The notes under the pieces: generated by a model
Told to the model about the DNA's origin: nothing
The model's input: the letters and a program-made list of their open reading frames with translations, nothing else
The model's database searches: none
Shown: positions 1 through 9,691 of the stretch, piece by piece
Numbering within the stretch: the stretch's first letter is position 1
Layout of the letters: each line of letters opens with the position of its first letter
Translations under genes and position numbers: made by a program
Assembly (NCBI RefSeq): GCF_022376445.1
Contig: NW_025955135.1
Span: 1 to 64,000 of the forward strand
Reading direction: 5' to 3'
From: Fomitopsis serialis
Lineage: Eukaryota > Basidiomycota > Agaricomycetes > Polyporales > Fomitopsidaceae
Length of the DNA stretch: 64,000 bases

Positions 1-88
1 GTCGCGCAGGTGTAAGGGGGACTGCCTGAGCTACGAAGACAGTGCAAAGAAGAGTGACGGTGGCGAGAAGAGCAGTAGTAAGACGCAT
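1..88 (-). CDS. Module 1 secreted Cys protein, N-terminal fragment (runs off window)
   Basis: Only the first 29 codons lie in the window. Translation from the ATG at 88 starts with MRLTTALLATVTLLCTVF and continues to a VAQA-type signal peptidase site, so a secreted product is expected. The start and leader match the paralogues at 3731, 38170, 41789 and 45696 (all minus strand) and 62737 (plus strand). The closest leader is the 45696 copy, which shares the VAVPxTP-like stretch after the signal peptide. It is divergent from the propeller gene at 1051, as in every other module. The function of the mature protein is treated under the complete copy at 2836-3731. Confidence is high that this is a family member; whether the rest is intact cannot be seen. 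Confidence 0.8.
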   Translation of the reverse strand, partial: MRLTTALLATVTLLCTVFVAQAVPLTPAR

Positions 89-1050
89 GGCGGATGTATG
101 GGGCTGGTCGTTAGGTTCGTGCGATGAGGGGAGTTTCTGGAATAGTGTCTGGATAACGAATCAGACGGATGGGCGAGTAGTCGAAAGTATGTTAGAGCAA
201 GACTGCACGCGTGAAGGAGGACCGGCCTGGCTTTGGACATTGCTCCGTCCTGCCTTTTATGTCTGGCGGCCGTCCGCCTTGACACACGAGCGTCGGTACA
301 CAGTCCGTTCCGACATGCGAGCGTTTAACCCAATGTGCCCGTCAGCTCTCCAGGGGAGCAGTACAAAGCGCCCGAACAGCGCTCTGGCAGATAAGATGAT
401 ACGTGATTCGGAGCTGCACATGCAGATGTCATGTCAGTCAAAATTGCACCACACCTAATAGACAAGGCGGGCCCAGTCACCTTGAGCGCCCGGAGGTTTG
501 AACTTCGAAATAGTTATCCGGAACAAGCTCTGTGCCAAGTGCCCAAATACAAGGATGAACCAGCGAGGTTTCATGAAGTCGACAACCATCCTCTTGAACC
601 CGAATTCCGTAACATATTCCGGAGAAAGTGTGGGCTGCTCAGCGCTCAGGCCTCAGGTGCTGTACCTTTGAAGCCCAGGTTCGCCGCGCTCAAAGGTATC
701 AGGAAGCCCCTCTTGATCCGGCGCTCACCTCAGCATCCCGACACGGTATCCGGACACACCGTAGAAGGGCATCGGACGGTGCGCCACCCGTCGTTTCGGA
801 GGTACACCTGCCTATAGGGCGATGCCGATCATGAGATCAGGAAAGGGGCTGTGCGACGTGAATAGCAATCGTATCCCTAGGAGGCCACAGCCTGAACATC
901 TCGGGGGCTCAAAAGTGTTCCATCACAACCCCCACTACAACCATTCGACCTTGCCCGACTTCCACAGTGAGTGAGACTATACATTAGATCGCATATGATC
1001 AGTATATTGACGTGGGTTTTTTTAGCCAAAAGCACCCACCAACCACCTCG
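89..1050. promoter_or_regulatory. Divergent intergenic region of module 1
   Basis: This stretch separates the minus-strand secreted gene from the plus-strand propeller gene and is homologous to the same interval in all modules. On the secreted-gene side a GCCTTTTAT box (minus-strand TATA, ATAAAAGGC) sits near 250-260, about 165 bp from the start codon, next to a conserved GGCCTGGCTTTGGAC element. A conserved block from about 600 to 965 contains CATGAGATCA and CTCAAAAGTGTTCCATC. A GATC(G/A)xxTATGATCAGTAT element at about 985-1003 precedes the propeller ATG by some 50 bp. Open frames here shift between copies and are not conserved, so I see regulatory or non-coding sequence rather than a third gene. 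Confidence 0.6.
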
Positions 1051-2307
1051 ATGTCCCCAGCAAACTCCCAACCCCTCACTCTCGACGGCAACGTCGAGAC
1101 ATTCTACGTCCATCAGTCCTATGTACTCACCTTCGGCAAAACCAGCGTCGATGTCTGGCGCGCGGGAGGCCCACACGAGCGCCTCGAGCACGTAGCACAC
1201 CTCGCCCACTTCGTACAGCCTCCGCCGTATCACCTCGAACCCATCTTCGACATCGACCGTAACCTCATCATCATCGCCGACCAGGCCCAGGAGAATGTCC
1301 CACCCTCGCTCTTCGTGTTCAGCGTCGTCGACGGTCACCTCATCCGCAAGCTCGAGCTGTATGGCACCTTGACCGAGGATCACCTGTGGTACGCGGACGG
1401 CAAGGTCGTTGTCGCCATTGTAGAAAACCTCACCACAGCCTTGCTCTGCGACGTCCTCGGCGACGGTGGGGTCCTCGGCCGGGCCACCCTCCCCTCACGT
1501 CTCAGGGCGCGCGAGGAGAAGCGGCTGAACACGAACGGAGGCGTGCTGTTGCCCGTCCACGTCAGGCCGAACGGCGATATCATCGCGACGTCGTCCGAGG
1601 CGTGGGGTGACAAAATGGAGGTCCTGCGCTGGCGCGGGGCCGACGTTCCCCACTCACCGGAGCCAGACGCTAGCTTCACGCTCGACGTCGGGATCGAGGA
1701 TGGCGATGAGATCTACCCGACATGCAGCGCGCACCTGAATGAGAACACCTTCCTGCTGGCCGTCTACGAGGCAGACGGTAGCGGGCTCCCGGTGCAATCT
1801 GCCTGCCAGACGTCGATCTATGCCATCGACACGGAGACCATGACCATTCGGTGGCACGCTAAGCCCATCGAAGGCTGGGTGCACACCGTTCGATACGTTG
1901 CTGCTCTGGATGTTATCGTCGCATTTGGACGGCACGACAATGGAGACGGCATAAAGTCCGATAAGTTCGGATACGCCGTCGTCCTCGACCCCGCGACGGG
2001 CAGCCAGCGGCAGATGGAGACGATCAACCACGGCGTGCAGGGCACTGCAGTAGAGTATTGTGGGCTCAGTCAAACCGGTGATGAGTTCGCGGTCGTCGTT
2101 GTCTTCGCTGATGGGTCCGTATGCGCGGTCGATCTGAGGCGATTCCTGGAGCATGGCTTCCCGAGAGAAGGCGAGCGGGTGGTGGTTTCGAGGCCACTGC
2201 CCGAGGGATCCAGCGTCAAGGAAGTGGCCATCGCTGGGCAGACAGTAATCCTTTTCGTCGACGACGGCGGCGAGTCTCCGCGCAGCCTGTACTTTAGCCT
2301 TGAGTAA
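1051..2307 (+). CDS. Beta-propeller-like cytosolic protein, module 1 (P1)
   Basis: Single open frame of 418 aa. I chose the ATG at 1051 because MSxxxSQPLTLDG is the shared start of all copies; an upstream in-frame ATG at 1012 is not conserved. There is no signal peptide. The chain is a series of short beta-strand-rich segments such as TSIYAIDTETMTIRW, VVVLDPATG and FADGSVCAVDL, which is the pattern of WD40/PQQ-like propeller blades, but no classical GH..WD repeats are present and I recognise no named family. It lies divergent from the secreted gene at 88. P1 is closest to P5 (46397): both have VETFYVHQ, VDVWRAGGPHER and IDRNLII, where P2-P4 have VEAFYVHQ and DIWRxGAPHGR. Function is unknown; an intracellular partner of the secreted protein is an inference from linkage only. 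Confidence 0.8.
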   Translation: MSPANSQPLTLDGNVETFYVHQSYVLTFGKTSVDVWRAGGPHERLEHVAHLAHFVQPPPYHLEPIFDIDRNLIIIADQAQENVPPSLFVFSVVDGHLIRKLELYGTLTEDHLWYADGKVVVAIVENLTTALLCDVLGDGGVLGRATLPSRLRAREEKRLNTNGGVLLPVHVRPNGDIIATSSEAWGDKMEVLRWRGADVPHSPEPDASFTLDVGIEDGDEIYPTCSAHLNENTFLLAVYEADGSGLPVQSACQTSIYAIDTETMTIRWHAKPIEGWVHTVRYVAALDVIVAFGRHDNGDGIKSDKFGYAVVLDPATGSQRQMETINHGVQGTAVEYCGLSQTGDEFAVVVVFADGSVCAVDLRRFLEHGFPREGERVVVSRPLPEGSSVKEVAIAGQTVILFVDDGGESPRSLYFSLE

Positions 2308-2835
2308 AGGTCGGAAGATGGGAGTACTGACGCAAGAGGGTCGAGGCACATACTGTACTTACCGAGCACATACTTACTGTACCGATACCGTGACAGTGCT
2401 ATGTAAGGATGTAATTATACATGTAGTAAGTAAGTACTACTTGCTCGGTGATCGTAGCTCTGTCACGGTTACGGAATTTGTGACTGCTGGTAAGATCTAC
2501 CTACAAGTTGTTAACATGTTATTACCGAGGCCCTGAGTATCATCGGCACGCAGTGACGGTTCTCAAGACCTCATCTCTTGATTGTTCACTTTAAAACCTG
2601 AGTGACATCCTGAACAAATATGTAATATACTCTCCAAGCCGTACAGCAGTTTGTTACTGGCCACAAGACCGCGCGCAGCGCGCAGCATGAGAAGTGTGAC
2701 GGTCCGGATGGTGTACAGCACCAATTGAGCACCGGGGTAGGTTCTCATAACGTTCAGTCATCTGGAGATGGTCGCCTAGGATATTCAAAAATCACATTGA
2801 CAAAGATGTGAATATATGGTCCGGCCCACCCCGTC
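2308..2835. other. Intergenic between modules 1 and 2
   Basis: About 530 bp between the convergent 3' ends of P1 and the module 2 secreted gene. It is AT-richer than the genes and holds no supported gene. The outer edge of the inverted repeat that can be seen in this window falls at 2468; homology may continue leftward, because the matching arm is cut by the window end at 64000. Confidence 0.6.
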
Positions 2836-3731
2836 CTAGCAATTCGCACCCCGTGCTGCCGTCGTCGCACGGATGTCCTTCGGGAAGCACTGGTCGTTCG
2901 TCACGTACACGCAGATGTTTGGCCCGAAGGTCGTTGCGACAGAATATGAGCCATTCGTCACTGAGTCGCGCAACTTACCCGCCTTGAGCCCCGCTGTGAT
3001 CGCGTCCGTGCAGATCCTGGCCACATCCATCTCCTTGTACCTATGCACAATGTTTTGAGCCTTGATCTCGGCCTTGTCGTCAATCCAAAGTGTCTTTGGC
3101 TTAACAAGTGGTAGAGGGACCGGTCAATCGGGAACAGCATATGGGGCTAAGTGGCCCACCTTGCGTGTGCGTGGCACTTGAGCGAGAGCCGTCGCCTCAT
3201 CCTTTTCTGAGTCGTCAGCATGATTCTTCAGCCAGGCTGACATAAGATGCCGGCCGGAACCTGGGCTACTGCCGCCGTGCAGGACGTGTGTCTTCATCAC
3301 CGCCCATAATTGAGCTGCTTTCGCAGCGATTTCAGTATCCTCGGCCTCACTTCTCGCAGCAAGGCTCTGTCGTGTAAGCTTCGGCGTTAATGCAATCGCG
3401 CCGCAGGGTCAGTGCTAAGTACTGACAGCGGATGCCTTCCTGCATTGAGCCGCAGATGTTGCGAGGGACCCAGGGTGGCCTTCTTTCGCGGCACAGCTTA
3501 GCGTGTCAAGCGAGAATCCGCAACGATCCGCACGGGCTGCAGTGGTAATAAGCGTGGGTGATAGCTTTCGTGCGACCACCACCATTACAACGTACCACAA
3601 GAGTCACAGTCTGTCAATCTCGCACAGGCTCTAGCATCGTTTCGGGAGCCAATCGCCAGCGGGGCGGCTTGCACTAAGAAGACGGTGCAAAGGAGGGTGA
3701 TGGTAGCAAGGAGAGCAGTAGCGAGACGCAT
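2836..3731 (-). CDS. Secreted Cys-containing protein with EndoU-like features, module 2, intact
   Basis: Four exons, 3731-3596, 3536-3427, 3378-3160 and 3099-2836, join in frame to 242 aa. Residues 1-21 are a signal peptide ending LVQA. The next segment has conserved cysteines (ACARLTDCDSCG, then RCGFSLDTLSC and AAQC). The C-terminal half has H113 in a HVLHGG motif, H126 in a GRH motif, a lysine at 157 in PKTLW, a helix with regularly spaced Ile/Ala, then NGSYSV, a GPNICVYV strand and QCFP near residue 227. This order (H..G, GxH, Lys, amphipathic helix, G..G strand, aromatic-Pro) resembles bacterial EndoU nucleases, but a Phe replaces the usual Tyr and the match is by eye. Intron 2 has a GTCAGT donor. 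The divergent neighbour is the propeller gene at 5011. A secreted nuclease-like effector is inference; secretion is well supported. Confidence 0.8.
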
Positions 3732-5010
3732 GTCGGGTGTACGGGACTAGTCGTGACGTTCGTGAACGGACGGTCGATAGGATGGATGGGTCGAGTAGCA
3801 AATGCCCGGCGATGCAAGACTGCACGAATGGAGGAGGACCAGCCTGGTTTTGGACATTGCTATGCCCGGCCTTTTATACTTGTTGACCGTCAGCCAGGAC
3901 ACGCCTGATTGCCCATCCGTTAGGATATCCGAGCGTTCTAACTGACCGGACAGCTCTTCAGGAGATGTCGCGAAGCTCCCAGATACCGCCCGGGCAGATC
4001 GGGAGCTTGAGATGATACACGATGCGAAGTACCGCAAGGCTCTGCGCAATACGGAATGTAAATTGAGATAGCACAAGATGCGCGCAAGCAGTACGTGCCT
4101 TGTGAGGTCGGGCGCTCTAAGTTCGACACCTACTGCCGAATGAAAGGCCATATTCAGAAATCGGGCACTTAAATCACATTTTTTCCCGCCACGCTACCTT
4201 TGCATTCTTACGCGCGAATACTAGCCAACGCATCCATAGAACGCAACGTGAGTGGCTGTGCTGCATCGTCGAGGGCGATGTTCATCACATTTGCCATTTG
4301 AACGTCGCAGGAAGCTGTCAACAGTTCTCTTGGACCCGCGCCCGGCGAAGCATGCTGTAACAGTATCAGGATACTCCGAGGAAGGCGTCGGTCCATGGGC
4401 CTTACCACAGGCAGAAGTGCCTTTAGGGCGCCGGTCCCGATCATGAGATCAACAAAGGGGCTGTGCGAAGTTGTCCACAGGCCCGAGGACACCGCATCTC
4501 GGGGCCACAAAACTTGTCCCTGCGACCGTTTTGCTTCCAGAGACTGGGACACTTCGTTGGAGATGTATGATCAGCATGCTGACGTGCTTCGTTCAGTTTA
4601 AGCATTCCGTAACATACTCCAGGGAAAGCGTCGGCTGCTGTGGTACTGCACCTTTGAAGCCCGCGTTCGCCCCGTCCAAACGTCTCAGGAAGCACCTCTT
4701 GATCCAGCGCTCATCGAAACATCCCGCAGCGATATCCGGACACCCCGAAGAAGACGTCGGATGGTGGGCACAGCTGCCTGAGGGCGGTCCCAATCATGAG
4801 ATCAGGAAACTTGGGTGCGACGTGAATATTTGGATGGCTATAGTATCCGTAGAAGCATCTTGGGTGCTGAGAATGTCCCATCGCACCTCCTGCTACGGCC
4901 CATCGGCCTTGCCTGACTTCCACGGAGAATGAGACGCTACATTGGATCGTGTATAATCAGTATGCTGACGCGCTTATACAGCCAAAAGAAAACACACACC
5001 ATCCACTTCG
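3732..5010. promoter_or_regulatory. Divergent intergenic region of module 2, with internally duplicated block
   Basis: Same role as 89-1050. The minus-strand TATA (GGCCTTTTATACT) lies at about 3870. The conserved block is present twice in tandem, roughly 4255-4600 and 4608-4925: both carry a GGTCCC(G/A)ATCATGAGATCA element and a preceding CAGCxTxCC/GATACTCCGA-like stretch, but they have diverged. The element before the propeller, GATCGTGTATAATCAGTATGC, lies at about 4945-4965. No frame is conserved between copies. Confidence 0.55.
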
Positions 5011-6270
5011 ATGTCTCTAGCAGTCTCCCAGCCCCTGACCCTCGACGGCGACGTAGAGGCATTCTACGTCCACCAGTCGTATGTACTCACCTTCGGCAAA
5101 ACCAGCGTCGACATCTGGCGTGCGGGAGCCCCACACGGGCGTCTCGAGCACGTAGCGCACCTCGCCCACTTCGTACAACCTCCGGCGTATCACCTCGACC
5201 CCGTCTTCGACACCGACCGCAACCTCATGGTCATCGCCGATCAGACTGAGGAAAACGTCCCACCCTCGCTCCTCGTGTACAGCCTCATCGGCGGTCAACT
5301 CATCCGCAAGCTCGAGCTGTATGGCACCCTGACTGAGGATCGCTTGCGGTACGCCGATGGGAAGATCCTTGTCGCCGTCGTACTGGAAGACCTCACGACC
5401 ATACTGCTCTGTGACGTCCTCGGGGATGGCAGGGTCCTCGGCCGTGCTACCCTCCCCACACGCCTCAGGGCGCGCGAGGAGAAGCGACTGAATACGAACG
5501 GAGGTGTGCTGCTTCCCGTACACGTCAGGCCGAACGGCGACATCATCGCGACGTCGTCCGAGGGATGGGCTGACAAGATGGAGGTCCTGCGCTGGCGCGG
5601 GGCCGACGTTCCCAACTCACCGGAGCCAGACGCGAGCTTCGCGCTCGAGGTCGGGGTCGAAGACGGCGATGAGATCTATCCGACATGGAGTGCGCCCCTG
5701 GACGAGAACACCTTCCTTTTGGCCGTCTACGAGGCAGACGGTAACGTGCTTCAGGTGAAGTCTGCCTGCCAGACGTCGATCTATGCTATCGACACGGAGA
5801 CCTTGACCATCCGGTGGCACGCTGAGCCCATAGGAGGCTGGGTGCACACCGTTCGACATGTCGCCGCGCTGGACATCATCGTCGCGTTTGGACGGCACGA
5901 CAACGGGGACGGCATACAGTCCGACAAGTTCGAATACGTCGTCGTCCTCGATCCTGCGACGGGCAGCCAGCGGCAGACGGAGACGATCAGCCACAGCGTG
6001 CAGGGCACTGCAGTAGAGTACTGCGGACTCAGCCAGACAGGTGATGACTTCGCGGTCGTCGTTGTCTTCGCTGATGGGTCAGTATGCGCGGTCGACCTGA
6101 GGCGATTCCTGGAGCATGGCTTCCTGAGGGAAAGCGAGCGGTTGGTGGTTTCGAGGCGACTGCCAGAGGGGTCCAGAGTCAAGGAAGTAGCTGTAGGTGG
6201 GCACACAGTGATAATTTCCGTCGACGACGGCAGCGGGTCTCCGCGCAGCCAGTACTTTAGCCTCGAGTAG
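5011..6270 (+). CDS. Beta-propeller-like cytosolic protein, module 2 (P2)
   Basis: Intact single-exon gene of 419 aa starting MSLAVSQPLTLDGDVEAF. It has no signal peptide or membrane segment. Propeller-like strands recur through the chain, for example SIYAIDTETLTIRW, YVVVLDPATG and FADGSVCAVDLRRF, about 40-50 residues apart. It is clearly homologous to P1 and even closer to P3 and P4. An identical copy lies at 60197-61456 on the minus strand in the other repeat arm. No catalytic motif is visible, so a binding or scaffold role is more likely than an enzyme. Its constant divergent neighbour is the secreted protein at 2836-3731. The family is not one I can name. Confidence 0.85.
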   Translation: MSLAVSQPLTLDGDVEAFYVHQSYVLTFGKTSVDIWRAGAPHGRLEHVAHLAHFVQPPAYHLDPVFDTDRNLMVIADQTEENVPPSLLVYSLIGGQLIRKLELYGTLTEDRLRYADGKILVAVVLEDLTTILLCDVLGDGRVLGRATLPTRLRAREEKRLNTNGGVLLPVHVRPNGDIIATSSEGWADKMEVLRWRGADVPNSPEPDASFALEVGVEDGDEIYPTWSAPLDENTFLLAVYEADGNVLQVKSACQTSIYAIDTETLTIRWHAEPIGGWVHTVRHVAALDIIVAFGRHDNGDGIQSDKFEYVVVLDPATGSQRQTETISHSVQGTAVEYCGLSQTGDDFAVVVVFADGSVCAVDLRRFLEHGFLRESERLVVSRRLPEGSRVKEVAVGGHTVIISVDDGSGSPRSQYFSLE

Positions 6271-6531
6271 AGTTTTGGTACCTATGTAGAGGTCAAGACA
6301 CAGACTTGAACCGCACGAAAAATGGTAGCTCTCTGTCACAATCACGGGACATGTGACTTGGCGCGCTCCCGCCGGCAGCATCGTGATTCGTGACGGCGGT
6401 CCTCATCTTTATCATGACTCTGTGCGCCCTGGTCAGTCTGACTCGACGCGATATGTCTCTGTTAAGAATGGCCACCTCTCCACCGTATTTTCCCACACAA
6501 ACACCCGGACAACGTAGCGAGGACTGAGACC

Positions 6532-7353
6532 ATGTCTCCGGCATTCGTAAACAACTTCACCCCGCCACCAGCAACCGTTTATCCTGACCCTGACAGCGTC
6601 CTCGCCTCCAAGGAGCCGTACGACATCAACTTCTCATTTCCGCTGCACTTCGATACGCTCGCATGTCCGACTGTCCGTCTTACGCCGTTCGTACCAACCT
6701 TGCACGCCCGCACGCTCTGGGAGCACGTCGGCCCACGGGCGCGTGAACTCTTCAGGTACTATCCCTACTGTCCTGATACCCTCGCACATTTCCTCTCCGT
6801 CGTCGAGAACATCCGCCGACACCCGGATAACTGTGCATTCGCCATCTTCGACCGGACGCGTCGACCAGATGGACCAGGAGGAGACTCACCCGCGGATTCG
6901 GAGGACGGTACGCTCGCGGGCGTGATGGCCCTCATCAACACGTCTAAGCAGCACAAGAACACGGAGATCGGACTCGTCGTCGTCTTCCCCGCGTTCCAGG
7001 GCACGCACGTCGCGCGCACCGCGCTCGGCCTTCTCCTGCGCTACTGCTTGCAGCCGGCGGCGGCCTCTCCTCCTGGGTTGGGCTTCCGTCGCGTGCGCTG
7101 GTCGGCGCACCCGCATAACAAGGCCTCGATCAAGCTTGCGAAACGTATGTGCTTCCAAGAGGAGGGCGTCATGCGCTGGACGTTTTGCATACCGAACGTG
7201 GAGGAGATGAAGCGAGAGGCGCATGGAGTGAAGAGAGAAGGAGAAGACGGTTGGGGACGCGATAGCGTCTGTCTGGCGATCTGCTGGGACGAGTGGGATC
7301 GGAGCGCAGGATATGGTGTGGAAAGACTGTTACAGCAGCCGTCGGGCCAATAG
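6532..7353 (+). CDS. GNAT-type N-acetyltransferase (copy 1)
   Basis: Intact 273-aa frame. The N-terminal part (YDINFSFPL, then [19 protein letters not shown]) is the start typical of fungal Acetyltransf_3-type GNAT proteins. The core has LAGVMALINTSKQHKNTEIG, where the beta-4 strand is followed by VVFPAFQGTHVARTALGLLL, the acetyl-CoA pyrophosphate-binding loop and helix, and then RWSAHPHNKASIKLAKRM and GFxEEG-like FQEEGVMRW, the usual C-terminal GNAT signature. The enzyme is expected to transfer acetyl from acetyl-CoA to an amine; the substrate is unknown. A paralogue follows in tandem at 8032, and an identical copy lies at 59114-59935. Confidence 0.85.
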   Translation: MSPAFVNNFTPPPATVYPDPDSVLASKEPYDINFSFPLHFDTLACPTVRLTPFVPTLHARTLWEHVGPRARELFRYYPYCPDTLAHFLSVVENIRRHPDNCAFAIFDRTRRPDGPGGDSPADSEDGTLAGVMALINTSKQHKNTEIGLVVVFPAFQGTHVARTALGLLLRYCLQPAAASPPGLGFRRVRWSAHPHNKASIKLAKRMCFQEEGVMRWTFCIPNVEEMKREAHGVKREGEDGWGRDSVCLAICWDEWDRSAGYGVERLLQQPSGQ

Positions 7354-8031
7354 GTGAGCCGACAGTCGTTTGTCACCTATGCTGGTGTCTCAAGACCGTA
7401 AGCTGTCACTAGATTGCTGCTGTAGGAGACCAAGTAAATTGACTGGTGAGCGTGAGCAACTGTACCCTCGCCCCGAAATGAAGCTGACAATCAATGATGC
7501 AGTGTCCCTCCATTGCATCATTCCAGCGAACGAAGGGTACAATACTGCATCTCGACTGGCGCTGGACTGAGTGCGATCTGCATGTTTGTGGAACGCTTCA
7601 CCGCATTCAGAGAGGAAGACTGGGTTGTGAGATCGAAATGATCTTGTTGTCTGAGCTCCGTAGTGTCCCTGGTGTTCAAGTTGAGTGGACAGGTCTTTCA
7701 CTTCGTACATCCCAGGGCAGAGCGAGGGAACACAGAAGTGCTTACGAGCTATTGGCAGATAGGTTCTATGTGCGTCTGAGTGGACGATGCAGATGACTCT
7801 TCAAACTGAATACGTACTGATCAACCCAGGATCACCCTTTCCTTAGGGCATGCGCCTGATTCAGGAGAGGTTACTGTTGACGGCATGGTTCCGGCCGAGA
7901 CCATCGCGATCACTGTTTCTGCGGTCGTGATCGTCAAATGACTCGACGTCGGTTCTCTACCTATATACACGGCAGCAGATTCACTGCTGCATTGTCCACC
8001 GCTACCTAAAAGGCGTGGTCACTGGTCAGAA
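7354..8031. other. Spacer between the two GNAT genes
   Basis: About 680 bp with several short frames on both strands, none with family features. The part close to 8032 is probably the copy 2 promoter (a TATATACACGG stretch at about 7962-7972). Confidence 0.5.
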
Positions 8032-8868
8032 ATGCCACCGCCATACGTGAACAACTACACCCCGCCCAAGATCGCGCCTTACCCTGACCCCGAGAGCATC
8101 CTCGCCTCCACGGAGCCCTACGACATCAACTTCTCCTTCCCGTTGCACCTCGACACCCTCACGTGTCCTACTATCCGCCTCACGCCGTTCGTACCTTCGT
8201 TGCACGCTCGCACACTCTGGGAGCAGATCGGCCCACAGGCACGCGAGTGCTTCAAGTACTACCCCTACTCCCCCGACACCTTCGCACACTTCCTGTCCGT
8301 CGTTGAAGGCCACCGACAGAATCCACATACATGCGTCTTCGCAGTCTTCGATCGGACGTGCGGGCCAGATGGGGCGCGCTCGGACACAGACTCGGGCGCA
8401 GAGGAGCGTGACGGCGTGCTTGCGGGTACGCTGGCCCTGATTAACACGTCCAAGCCGCACAAGCACACGGAGGTCGTCCTCGTCCTCGTCCTCCCCGCCT
8501 TCCGGCGCACGCACGTCGCGCGCATCGCGCTCGGCCTCCTGCTCCGATACTGCCTGCAGACACCGTCGGCCTCCCCGCCCGGGCTGGGCTTCCGCCGCAT
8601 CCGCTGGTCGGCCCATCCGCAGAACGCGCCGTCGATCGGGCTCGCAAAGCGCATGGGGTTCAGGGAGGAGGGCGTGTTGCGCTGGACGTTCGCTCTCCCG
8701 GACGTGGAGGAACTGACGCGCGAGGCGCCGGTGGTGGAGAGAGAGGGCGACGAGGGGTGGGGACGGCATAGCGTGTCTTGGCGATTTGCTGGGATGAGTG
8801 GGAGAGTGGAGGGCGAGCGACTGTGGAGGGGTTGTTGCAGCAGACGTCGGGCCATTGATACTGAGTGA
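8032..8868 (+). CDS. GNAT-type N-acetyltransferase (copy 2), frameshifted near the C terminus
   Basis: Same family as the gene at 6532 (shared [62 protein letters not shown] and [11 protein letters not shown]). In this arm the run TCTTGG at about 8776-8780 has one T fewer than the other arm (TCTTTGG). The last 30 or so residues are therefore read in another frame and the frame ends at 8868. The other arm (57608-58435) reads SLAICWDEW there, matching copy 1, so that version is the ancestral one. A T at 8477 also changes one Gly to Val. The acetyl-CoA binding core is unaffected. This may be a true recent mutation or a base-calling error. Confidence 0.75.
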   Translation: MPPPYVNNYTPPKIAPYPDPESILASTEPYDINFSFPLHLDTLTCPTIRLTPFVPSLHARTLWEQIGPQARECFKYYPYSPDTFAHFLSVVEGHRQNPHTCVFAVFDRTCGPDGARSDTDSGAEERDGVLAGTLALINTSKPHKHTEVVLVLVLPAFRRTHVARIALGLLLRYCLQTPSASPPGLGFRRIRWSAHPQNAPSIGLAKRMGFREEGVLRWTFALPDVEELTREAPVVEREGDEGWGRHSVSWRFAGMSGRVEGERLWRGCCSRRRAIDTE

Positions 8869-9691
8869 GCTGGTATTCGTGCGGCGGCGCAGGCCTGGCT
8901 GATCATCATCTCAATTGCTGCAGGGACTGTATCCCCATAAAACGCCTTCAAACGAGTTTGTGTGAGAGGAGATGACGGTAATAAGTAGTGCTCACGCTTT
9001 CGACATATCTTGCAATGCAGATGTTGAACCCATCTATTCGATCCTGTCCGTCGACGGACTGGGTTCAAGTAAATTTTGGCTAATGGATCAGTCCATCGTG
9101 CTCGGAGCTGTCGTCGAAAGCATCCTTATCCGCTATGCCAGAGCGATCATGGACGCAGAGACACATCAACCGCGGGCCCATAAGATCAGTTGGACCTTGC
9201 GTGCGACAGGGATATGCCCTCAGGCTTCGAGTACGATCACTAGAACTACTTTACTGTATCATGATAGTCAGACAGCGTTGATTGGTCATTTAGCATCCGT
9301 GGCACGGAACCCGAGAGCATAGAGGCCACCGCCAATCCTGCAGAAAGAGGCTGAAATGTAGTTTCAACCGAACTCTACAATCGAGCGTTGCCGTTTGTCA
9401 TATACCGAGTATGAATATCGTTGCGGACATCGTAAGTAAATGGCCAACTTCACATCAAACGCGAGCTTCAGCAGCGAGATTTGTCCCGGTTTCGTTTTCT
9501 GCGACATACGACTATCAAGGCTGCGAAGTGGCCCAACAGCCTTTTGGCGCCCGGCGATGCAGAAGATGTCACGCGAACCGTGGGAACCCCTGAGGTTGTG
9601 GCGACGTGAATCATTTTCCTGTGCTCTCCTCCCAACGACGACCTCAAGCTGACCTGAAGACTCTACGTACGCCGCAATTCCCTAAGGCACA
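8869..9691. other. Spacer and inner boundary of repeat arm 1
   Basis: Contains the last part of repeat arm 1 (to 9515), including an open frame at 8972-9322 with no recognisable features that changes its start between arms because of a 5-bp indel. The unique 176 bp from 9516 to the BYE1 start must hold that gene's promoter. Nothing else is supported. Confidence 0.5.

Larger units (their letters stand above)
2468..9515. repeat. Arm 1 of a >7-kb near-identical inverted repeat
   Basis: This interval matches the reverse complement of 56946-64000. Paired coordinates sum to 66468 at the outer end, 66467 from about 4781 inward and 66461 after about 8985, so the arms differ by very few indels: one base at about 4781 (GAGGG versus GAAGGG), one base at about 8778 (TCTTGG versus TCTTTGG) and five bases at about 8984. 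Substitutions were seen at 8477 and 9359. The inner boundary is sharp: identity stops after CATACGACTAT at 9515 / 56946. The arm carries module 2 and both GNAT genes. The outer boundary is not reached in arm 2. Whether this is a real recent duplication or an assembly effect cannot be settled from sequence alone. Confidence 0.95.

Noticed and set aside
42..817. Open frames in the divergent intergenic region as a third module gene
   Set aside because: The frames are not preserved between modules; indels shift them freely.
877..1383. Long minus-strand frames inside the propeller genes (also 5017-5523, 42726-43388)
   Set aside because: Acidic GC-bias shadows of the propeller coding strand, present in every copy because the sense strand is conserved.
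2468..9515. Terminal inverted repeats of a giant transposon
   Set aside because: No transposase, captain recombinase or target-site duplication is seen, and the interior holds conserved housekeeping genes; a segmental duplication is simpler.
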